This document shows, one piece after another, positions 1 to 5,060 of a stretch of 8,377 bases of DNA (positions within the stretch are counted from its first letter, which is position 1; each line of letters begins with the position of its first letter). The DNA is taken from positions 1-8,377 of the forward strand of contig DAOVWI010000088.1 in NCBI GenBank assembly GCA_030636765.1, given 5' to 3'. The notes under the pieces are model-generated. The model was not told the DNA's origin. It did no database searches and saw only the letters and a program-made list of their open reading frames with translations. This DNA is from Gemmatimonadales bacterium. Its GTDB lineage: Bacteria > Gemmatimonadota > Gemmatimonadetes > Palauibacterales > Palauibacteraceae. A program made the translations under genes and the position numbers.

Positions 1-1
1 G

Positions 2-136
2 GGGCAGCTCGTGGAACAGGGTCAGCACGAGGAGCTGCTCGCAGCCAACGGCGTCTACAAGAGGCTGCTCGAGCGCCAACTCCTCAGCGAGGAGATCGAG
101 CGCGGGGAGGCGCTCGTGGGCCGCCCGTCTCCTTGA
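2..136 (+). CDS. ABC transporter ATP-binding protein, C-terminal end (partial)
   Basis: The window opens inside this gene; 44 codons and a TGA stop remain. The residues read GQLVEQGQHEELLAANGVY, followed by KRLLERQLLSEE and a short charged tail. The G-x-L-V-E-x-G-x-H-x-E-L-L pattern is the stretch just after the H-loop in the nucleotide-binding domain of exporter-type ABC proteins of the MsbA/LmrA kind, followed by the usual terminal helix. The Walker A, Walker B, signature and membrane segments lie outside the window, so neither substrate nor exporter subtype can be given. It is the only plus-strand gene here. Its stop lies 27 bases from the stop of the convergent ccdA gene, and I see no strong hairpin terminator between them. 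Confidence 0.85.
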   Translation, partial: GQLVEQGQHEELLAANGVYKRLLERQLLSEEIERGEALVGRPSP

Positions 137-163
137 TCGACGCCTCCGTACCGCTTCGGCTGT

Positions 164-901
164 TTAGATACGATCCAGGATGAAGTCCGGCGTGAGGCTG
201 GCCGCCCACGCCGCCAGCATCGTGAACTGGCCGCTCAGGAGCAGCACTCCGACCAGAACCAGGAGGCCGCCGCTGGCCCGCTCCACCCACACGATGTGGC
301 GGCGCATCCGCTTGAACGTCGCGAGAAACCACGAGAGCGCGACGGAGCTCAGGAGGAACGGCACGGCGAGGCCCGCCGAGTAGACAGCCAGCAGCTGCAC
401 GCCCTCCGCCGTGTTCTGACGTGTCGCCGCGAACGTCAGAATCCCGCCGAGGATCGGTCCGATACACGGAGTCCACCCGGCACCGAACGTAAGCCCCACG
501 AGAAACGAGCCGACGTACCCGACCGGCTTGCGCTCCAGATGGACGCGTCGCTCCCGATTGAGCCAACCCAGTCGGGTGAGTCCCAACAGATGAAGGCCGA
601 AGAGTATGACGATCACGCCACCGATCCGGGCGATCCAGACCTGATACTCCCGCATGACCTGGCCCAGCAGGGTCGCGGATGCCCCGAGTGCCATGAAGAT
701 GAAGCTGAAGCCGCCCACGAAGAGCAGAGAGTGCACGAGCGTGGTCCGCCGAAGCTCCGCGCCGCCGCTCTCCAGTTCCTCCATTCCAAGACCCGTGATG
801 AACGAAAGGTAGGAGGGCACCAGCGGGAGCACACAGGGGGAAAGAAACGAGAGCACGCCAGCCGCGAAGGCGGCTGTCAGGCCTATGCTCAGTGAATCCA
901 T
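164..901 (-). CDS. ccdA: Cytochrome c biogenesis protein CcdA (thiol-disulfide electron carrier)
   Basis: This integral membrane protein of 245 residues carries reducing equivalents from cytoplasmic thioredoxin across the membrane to extracytoplasmic thioredoxin-like partners, as in cytochrome c maturation. Six hydrophobic stretches are spread along it, as in the CcdA/DsbD-beta family. The two hallmark cysteines are present: C23 in LSPCVLPLVPSYL of the first membrane segment and C146 in GWTPCIGPILGG of the fourth. A GTG at 910 is in frame, but its GAGAGG ribosome site would touch the start codon. The ATG at 901 has GAGAGG nine bases upstream and is preferred. It lies downstream of the perR-like gene on the same strand, 147 bases away, so it could be co-transcribed or have its own promoter. 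No ResA/CcmG partner is in the window. The family call is firm; the exact partner is unknown. Confidence 0.93.
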   Translation of the reverse strand: MDSLSIGLTAAFAAGVLSFLSPCVLPLVPSYLSFITGLGMEELESGGAELRRTTLVHSLLFVGGFSFIFMALGASATLLGQVMREYQVWIARIGGVIVILFGLHLLGLTRLGWLNRERRVHLERKPVGYVGSFLVGLTFGAGWTPCIGPILGGILTFAATRQNTAEGVQLLAVYSAGLAVPFLLSSVALSWFLATFKRMRRHIVWVERASGGLLVLVGVLLLSGQFTMLAAWAASLTPDFILDRI

Positions 902-1048
902 CCTCGCCACCCTCTCTCGATATGGGTCATCCGGCGCCCATCCAACAACCGGTCAAGGCTGCACGTTCCCCGGCGAAGCACCGGCGGCACGCCTGGAAGA
1001 AGGCTCTATGTGGAGAGAGAGAGGAGGATCGGCGCCGGCTGGCGTCGC

Positions 1049-1486
1049 TCAGGCGCGGCACTCGGGACAGGTGCCGACCAGCTCGAGGCGGTATCCGATG
1101 ACGTCGAAATCGGTGCCGGCCGACAAGGATTGCAACCACTCCGGCCGGCCCGCCTGCTCGACATCAGCTACCCGGCCGCAGTCGAGGCAGCGGATGTGGT
1201 GATGCTCGTCCACACGACCGTCGTACCTTGCGGGGCCGCCTCCCAGCGTGAGCTTGGCCGCGAGCCCACAGCTCACGAACGCCTCGAGGGCCTTGTACAC
1301 GGTGGCGAGGCTGATGTCATGAATGTGCGTGCGAACGCTCGTGAAGATCTCGTCCGCCGTCGGGTGGGCACTGGAGGCATACAGCGTCTCGTACACGGCC
1401 GCCCGCTGGGACGTGTGCCGGTGACCCTTTGCTTCGAGCGCTCGCCGGAAATCGCGCTCCGCTGCCTCTCTGACCTCGCCTTCCAT
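1049..1486 (-). CDS. perR: Fur-family transcriptional regulator, PerR-like
   Basis: This is a metal-dependent DNA-binding repressor of 145 residues: an N-terminal winged helix (about 15-85, with SQRAAVYETL and the recognition region HDISLATVYKALEAF) and a C-terminal dimerisation domain. Numbered from the ATG at 1486, the candidate regulatory-metal ligands are H41, D89, H95, H97 and D108. Two CxxC pairs, C100/C103 and C140/C143, form the structural zinc site. Recalled from memory, these fall at a constant offset of 4 from the Bacillus subtilis PerR ligands H37, D85, H91, H93 and D104 and cysteines 96, 99, 136 and 139. Aspartate rather than glutamate at D108 favours PerR over Fur. The ATG has GGAG seven bases upstream; an upstream in-frame TTG at 1501 has no ribosome site. 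A repeat-rich promoter region precedes it and ccdA follows. Peroxide sensing is inferred, not shown. Confidence 0.9.
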   Translation of the reverse strand: MEGEVREAAERDFRRALEAKGHRHTSQRAAVYETLYASSAHPTADEIFTSVRTHIHDISLATVYKALEAFVSCGLAAKLTLGGGPARYDGRVDEHHHIRCLDCGRVADVEQAGRPEWLQSLSAGTDFDVIGYRLELVGTCPECRA

Positions 1487-1542
1487 CCGCTCGCTCCGCA
1501 ATTCGTACCGGTCGACCCGCTCCGCCCTCGTGCCCGAGGACG

Positions 1543-1566
1543 ATCCACCGTCATGGATCGGTGGAT
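1543..1566. repeat. Inverted repeat at the predicted perR transcription start (possible operator)
   Basis: ATCCACCG at 1543-1550 is the exact reverse complement of CGGTGGAT at 1559-1566, with an 8-base centre. It lies just downstream of the weak -10 candidate and spans the expected transcription start, where a repressor operator would sit. It does not resemble the AT-rich B. subtilis PerR box. It could instead form a hairpin in the leader RNA. Function is inferred. Confidence 0.5.
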
Positions 1567-1595
1567 AACGTAAGCGCGGTTGGCTGCCCGATCAA
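1567..1595 (-). promoter_or_regulatory. Candidate promoter for the perR-like gene
   Basis: On the minus strand, TTGATC (1590-1595) and TACGTT (1567-1572) are separated by 17 bases. The -35 box matches four of six consensus positions and the -10 box only three of six, so this is a weak call. Its support is location: it lies between the direct repeat 1580-1613 and the inverted repeat 1543-1566, and its -35 overlaps one copy of the direct repeat. Confidence 0.35.
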
Positions 1596-1613
1596 ATACT
1601 TGGCTGCCCGATC
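1580..1613. repeat. Tandem 14-bp direct repeat upstream of the perR-like gene
   Basis: TTGGCTGCCCGATC occurs at 1580-1593 and again, identically, at 1600-1613, with the 6-base spacer AAATAC. The 20-bp period is about two turns of the helix, so a protein would meet both copies on the same face. The repeat lies in the noncoding gap between the 126-aa protein gene and perR. The likeliest reading is a transcription-factor site; a chance local duplication is possible. Confidence 0.6.
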
Positions 1614-1667
1614 CATTGGACGGACCGCGGTTGGAACGAGGGCTCGACCGAGGCTCAGAAGCTGTGG

Positions 1668-2048
1668 CTACTCCTCGAGGAGCTCCGCCCAGCGGACGTC
1701 GCACCCGCCGATCTCCACGTGCGTCGGCTCTGCGGTCTCCCCCAACCTCCGTTGCAGCTGTCGCACCATGCGCGGGAGGCGATCGGCAGGCACCAGACCA
1801 TGCTCGGTGATGCGCTGACCGGAGGTACCGTTGGCCTCGGCACCCGGCGACAGGCAGGCACTGTACAGCCGACGGCGATCGCCGTCGAAACGCGTAAACA
1901 GGAAGAACTCGGAAGAACCGTCAAGACCGGAGAGAGGCGGAAAGACCCACATTTCGGCGATCTCGGAGGGGGATACCGTCCTGCCCAACTCACGGATGCG
2001 GCTGCCCACGCTCTGGCTATCACCGCTTCCGTTCGCGGCTGCGTCCAT
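1668..2048 (-). CDS. Hypothetical protein, 126 aa, no family recognised
   Basis: I do not recognise this protein. It is predicted soluble: no signal peptide or membrane segment is visible. The first 15 residues or so are small, polar and probably disordered. A middle part alternates hydrophobic residues in a beta-like way (WVFPPLSGLDGSSEFFLFTR, then a charged FDGDRRRLYSA). A helix-forming region, RLPRMVRQLQRRL, follows, and a last strand-like part contains HVEIGGCDVRW. There is no obvious catalytic motif and the two cysteines are not paired in a CxxC. The ATG at 2048 is preceded by GAGGAGG four bases upstream, a strong ribosome site, and is preferred over the TTG at 2087. A credible promoter lies at 2123-2152. 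Strong initiation signals and strand agreement with its neighbours argue that the gene is real. It lies 181 bases before the perR-like gene. Confidence 0.75.
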   Translation of the reverse strand: MDAAANGSGDSQSVGSRIRELGRTVSPSEIAEMWVFPPLSGLDGSSEFFLFTRFDGDRRRLYSACLSPGAEANGTSGQRITEHGLVPADRLPRMVRQLQRRLGETAEPTHVEIGGCDVRWAELLEE

Positions 2049-2122
2049 CAGACCTCCTCGCAGTGGAGACGAGCCGCCCTCGCGCAAGCGGCCTCTGAGC
2101 GTCAGATGGACAGGACTTGTAA

Positions 2123-2152
2123 AGTATAAGCCAAGAGGGCGTTACGGTTCAA
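2123..2152 (-). promoter_or_regulatory. Candidate sigma-70-type promoter for the 126-aa protein gene
   Basis: On the minus strand, TTGAAC (2147-2152) is followed after 18 bases by TATACT (2123-2128), matching the consensus at four and five of six positions. Initiation would fall near 2116, giving a leader of about 68 bases before the ATG at 2048. The -35 box lies inside the last codons of the DHH gene, and the TAA stop of that gene falls in the spacer. This is one of the few AT-rich patches in the window. Confidence 0.55.
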
Positions 2153-3113
2153 GTGGCCGGGGAGCGGCCGGCCCCAATCCCGCGGAATTCAGCTCCTGGC
2201 GCACGCTGGCCAGAACCTTCTCTTGGGCCTTTGGAAGCGCTGTGGACATGTGCACGCCGGCAGCCTTGACGTGACCGCCGCCCCCGTGCTGTCGAGCGAT
2301 CGCCGCCACGTCCGCCTCTCCGTTGGAGCGCAGCGAGACCTTCGTCGACCCATCCGCGAGCTCGCGAAACAGCAGGGCCACCTCGACGTCCTTGAGCCGG
2401 CGGGCGTGCTCGATGATACCCTCCAGGTCACTCGCGCCCCCGCCCGATTCCGAGAAATCCTGCCGGCGGAGGGTGATCCAGGCGATCGGCCAATCGGGAT
2501 CCTGAGCGACCGCGGACAGGGCTCGACGCAGCAACTCCATGCGCTCCGAGGTGACCTGTCCGTACAGCTCCCGGTACATGACCTCGGGATCGACTCCGGC
2601 ACGCAGCAGCTCGGCACTAATCTCGTGGGTCCGCGGCGTCGTGTTCGCGAAGCGGAAGGACCCGGTGTCCGTCACGATCGCGACGTACAACGCCTCCGCC
2701 TCCAGCTTCGGCAGCGGCTCACCGTTCTGGGAAATCAGCTCGTAGACCAGCTCCCCCGTCGCGCCCGCGGATGGATCACGCACCGCTGGGTCACCCATGG
2801 ATTGAGGACTGGGAGGGTGGTGATCGATGACCGCGACCCGCCGGGCGCGCAGCACGGGCCACATGTCACCGAGCCTCGAGGGTTCCGACGTGTCCAACAC
2901 GACAAACAGGTCCGCATCCTCGCACGCGTCCTGCCCGATCCTCTGACGTGACGTGCGCGTCTCGAGCCCTTCGAGCAGAAAGTCGAAGGTGGCGGGAAAC
3001 GGCGTGGGATTCACGATCGTCACCCGGACGCCCAGCCGCTCGAGGTAGCGAGCGAGCGCCACCTCGCTGCCGGCACCGTCGCCATCGGCATTGATATGGG
3101 TCGTGAGGACCAC
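2142..3113 (-). CDS. nrnA: DHH/DHHA1 phosphoesterase, NrnA-type (oligoribonuclease / pAp phosphatase)
   Basis: NrnA-type enzymes are cytoplasmic Mn2+-dependent phosphoesterases that degrade nano-RNA from its ends and convert 3',5'-ADP (pAp) to AMP. Numbered from the GTG at 3113: motif I THINADGDG (H6, D10, D12), motif II LDT (D74), the name-giving DHH at 97-99, motif IV TDTGSF (D149), and the DHHA1 substrate-binding loop GGGGHVKAAG at 277-286. All expected metal ligands are present. The 323 residues are near family length but lack the usual first helix. The frame stays open upstream to 3233 and encodes a fitting helix (EVLERIRSAAEAARHV) without any ATG, GTG or TTG. The true start may therefore be a rare codon near 3143-3176, overlapping the upstream small gene. 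It follows the symporter and MetS-like genes. The family is certain; the start is not. Confidence 0.9.
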   Translation of the reverse strand: MVLTTHINADGDGAGSEVALARYLERLGVRVTIVNPTPFPATFDFLLEGLETRTSRQRIGQDACEDADLFVVLDTSEPSRLGDMWPVLRARRVAVIDHHPPSPQSMGDPAVRDPSAGATGELVYELISQNGEPLPKLEAEALYVAIVTDTGSFRFANTTPRTHEISAELLRAGVDPEVMYRELYGQVTSERMELLRRALSAVAQDPDWPIAWITLRRQDFSESGGGASDLEGIIEHARRLKDVEVALLFRELADGSTKVSLRSNGEADVAAIARQHGGGGHVKAAGVHMSTALPKAQEKVLASVRQELNSAGLGPAAPRPLEP

Positions 3114-3168
3114 GTGGCGCGCCGCTTCCGCCGCCGAGCGGATGCGCTCCAGGACCTCCGCTCGCGAT

Positions 3169-3333
3169 TCAGGAATCGGGCGCGCCTGCCCTGCCGCCCG
3201 GGCGCTCGGCCGCCCTCGCCCTCCTGGACACGATCAGGATACGGTAGTAGCAATACGCCGTGAGCGCCGTCACGGAGCCCATGCTCACAACCATGAACCC
3301 CCAAGCAAACGGTGTGATCGAGGAACCTTCCAT
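3169..3333 (-). CDS. Small single-pass membrane protein, MetS-like NSS transporter small subunit
   Basis: This gene encodes 54 residues. The first 33 or so form one hydrophobic membrane segment (TPFAWGFMVVSMGSVTALTA, then YCYYRIL), followed by a basic, positive-inside tail (SRRARAAERPGGRAG). It starts 18 bases after the stop of the LeuT-type symporter. The ATG at 3333 has AGGGG seven bases upstream. Tiny one-helix proteins encoded directly after NSS symporters are known: MetS, which works with MetP in methionine and alanine uptake in Corynebacterium glutamicum, belongs to such a family. Position, size and topology support the same role here, stabilising or modulating the symporter. Sequence similarity to MetS itself is weak by eye. 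Its last codons overlap the frame that would extend the following DHH gene. Genes this short are easily missed in annotation. Confidence 0.8.
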   Translation of the reverse strand: MEGSSITPFAWGFMVVSMGSVTALTAYCYYRILIVSRRARAAERPGGRAGAPDS

Positions 3334-3351
3334 CCGATCGCCCCTTTCAGC

Positions 3352-4944
3352 TTATCCGGAGTTTGTGTCGGCCGCGATCGCCTTTCGCGCCCACGCCTGA
3401 TGGATCATATAGAGACCCAGAGCCAACAGGCCCAGCATGACGATCCGGCTGAACCATCGATACACGATCGTCTCCGGATCGTAGGCGATCGGGGCGTCTT
3501 CCACATCCCGCATGAGCAGCGTCGGCACCGCCTCCGTGACGAGCCACCAGCCCAGGAGGACGAAGAGGAAGATGGGGGTCACCCACTTGATCACGAAGCG
3601 ATAGATCCTCGGTACCCTCAGATCCGCCCCCAGGTGCATCTCCTTCCACCCCCTGTCGATCCCGAAGATGTACGAGAAGAGGACGATCTCGACGGTCGCG
3701 AAGATGACCAGGCCGAACGTGCCCGCCCAATAGTCCCAGACGTCGAGGAACTGGCGATGATAGAAGACCACGTGGAGCGTGCCGAGGGCCACCGAGAGGG
3801 CCATGACCTTCATCACCGCCTGCTTCCGTGTTTGCTCGTACTCCTCCTGGAGAAACGCGATCGCCGGGCTGGATAGCGCCACGGCCGAGGTGATCCCGGC
3901 GATGAAGAGCAGGAAGAACCAGAGGAAACCGGTCAGCTGGCCCCATGCCTCCCCCCCCGGAAGCCCCTGAAAGACGACACCCATCGCGACGATCCCGAGA
4001 TCGTACGAGCCACCTTCCGCGATCGCCGTGGCTCCGGCGACCCCGAAGAAGGTGACAGCCGCCGGGATCGCGATCGTTCCTCCGAGGACCACCTCGGCGA
4101 ACTCGTTGGTGGCGGCCGTCGAGAGCCCCGTCAGCGTCACGTCGTCCTTCTCGGTCAGATACGACGAGTAGGTATGGATCGTACCCATCCCGAGCGAGAG
4201 GGTGAAGAACATCTGCCCGGCCGCGGCGAGCCACACCTTCGCATCCGACAGGCTCGTCCATTCCGGATTCCAGATGAAGTTCAGCCCCTCGGCCGGCGTC
4301 CCGACGGCCTCCGGCAGCGTGAGGACACGGATCATCAGAACGAAGGCGAAGAGGAAGAGGATCGGCATCCCGATCAGGGCCAGCTTCTCGATCCCACCGC
4401 TGATCCCCCGCGACAGCACCCAGTACAGGAAGACGATCGTGGCCAGGAAGAACCCGATCGCCACCCATCCACCGTGGCTGGACGTGTTGAAGATGTCCTG
4501 GTAGGAGTAAAGGTACCGGGCCACCTCATCGAAGCCGCCCAGTCCGAAGTATCCGCCCGTCAGGCTGAAGAAGCTGAAGCCCAGCATCCACGAAACGACG
4601 TACGTGTAGTAGATGAAGACTACCAGCGGCATCACGATGCCCAGCACGCCGAGGTACTTCGCCCACTTGCGCTTCCCGTCTCCCAGCTCGTCGAACATCC
4701 CGGGGACGGTGCCGTGGCCGTGGCGGCCCCCGAAGCGACCGATCGTCCACTCGACCCACATGAGCGGGATCCCGAGAAGGAGGAAGGACACGAAGTAAGG
4801 GATCATGAAGGTGCCGCCACCGTTCTGGGCGGCCTGCACCGGGAAGCGAAGGAAGTTGCCGAGGCCGACGGCGTTGCCTGCCATCGCCAGGATGAGGCCG
4901 ATCCGCGTGGCCCATCGTTCCTGTCCGTGCGTGTGAGAGCTCAC
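3352..4944 (-). CDS. LeuT-type sodium:amino-acid symporter (NSS/SLC6 family)
   Basis: This polytopic inner-membrane protein of 530 residues with a LeuT fold should import a hydrophobic amino acid with Na+. From memory of the Aquifex aeolicus LeuT sequence, the match is strikingly close. TM1 reads GNAVGLGNFLRFP (23-35, unwound substrate and sodium region) and TM3 ends in Y112-Y113. TM6 has FFTLSLGMG (F247, T248, S250), TM7 has N280, and TM8 has A349, T352 and S353, so both sodium sites look intact. E284 matches LeuT E290, which replaces chloride, so transport should be chloride-independent. Two pocket residues differ: LeuT F259 is M253 and I359 is L357. The start is GTG at 4944 with a G-rich ribosome site just upstream; no in-frame ATG is near. 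A MetS-like gene and a DHH gene follow in the same transcript. The substrate is not determined. Confidence 0.95.
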   Translation of the reverse strand: MSSHTHGQERWATRIGLILAMAGNAVGLGNFLRFPVQAAQNGGGTFMIPYFVSFLLLGIPLMWVEWTIGRFGGRHGHGTVPGMFDELGDGKRKWAKYLGVLGIVMPLVVFIYYTYVVSWMLGFSFFSLTGGYFGLGGFDEVARYLYSYQDIFNTSSHGGWVAIGFFLATIVFLYWVLSRGISGGIEKLALIGMPILFLFAFVLMIRVLTLPEAVGTPAEGLNFIWNPEWTSLSDAKVWLAAAGQMFFTLSLGMGTIHTYSSYLTEKDDVTLTGLSTAATNEFAEVVLGGTIAIPAAVTFFGVAGATAIAEGGSYDLGIVAMGVVFQGLPGGEAWGQLTGFLWFFLLFIAGITSAVALSSPAIAFLQEEYEQTRKQAVMKVMALSVALGTLHVVFYHRQFLDVWDYWAGTFGLVIFATVEIVLFSYIFGIDRGWKEMHLGADLRVPRIYRFVIKWVTPIFLFVLLGWWLVTEAVPTLLMRDVEDAPIAYDPETIVYRWFSRIVMLGLLALGLYMIHQAWARKAIAADTNSG

Positions 4945-4974
4945 GCCACCCCCCGGGAGTTGAGTTGGGCGCTC

Positions 4975-5004
4975 ACGCTACCCGGACCGCAGCGACCGTG
5001 TCAA
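4975..5004 (-). promoter_or_regulatory. Candidate sigma-70-type promoter of the symporter operon
   Basis: On the minus strand, a perfect TTGACA (4999-5004) is followed after 18 bases by TAGCGT (4975-4980), which matches three of six -10 positions. Initiation near 4968 would leave a leader of about 24 bases before the GTG at 4944. The weak -10 box would suit an activated promoter, and the repeats at 5013-5053 lie directly upstream of the -35 box. Confidence 0.6.
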
Positions 5005-5012
5005 GAAGCCTG

Positions 5013-5053
5013 TCGCGCCACATCGAGAAACGGATCGCGCCACATGGAGAAAC
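5013..5053. repeat. Tandem 19-bp direct repeat upstream of the symporter promoter
   Basis: TCGCGCCACATCGAGAAAC at 5013-5031 recurs at 5035-5053 with a single change (C to G at its twelfth base). The period is 22 bp, about two helical turns. The proximal copy ends 8 bases upstream of the TTGACA box. The pair lies between the stop of the coaE-PHP gene and the symporter promoter and encodes nothing. Two same-face sites next to a -35 box with a poor -10 box look like an activator or autoregulator site. The regulator is not in view. Confidence 0.65.
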
Positions 5054-5060
5054 ACGAAGC

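Noticed and set aside
137..163. Possible bidirectional terminator between the convergent ABC transporter and ccdA genes
   Set aside because: Only a three-base-pair stem (CCG-CTT-CGG) without a U tract is visible, too weak to call.
1012..1028. Purine-rich GA repeat resembling a ribosome site
   Set aside because: No credible plus-strand gene follows at a usable distance and the repeat is short; it is treated as simple sequence between perR and ccdA.
902..1048. Possible ccdA promoter beginning with TTGACC in the gap after perR
   Set aside because: No acceptable -10 box lies 16-18 bases downstream, so a separate promoter cannot be supported.
3020..3304. Minus-strand frame that reads through the MetS-like region into the DHH gene in another frame
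   Set aside because: Its sequence is Arg/Ser-rich shadow translation; the correct frame in this stretch is the 54-aa membrane protein with its own ribosome site.
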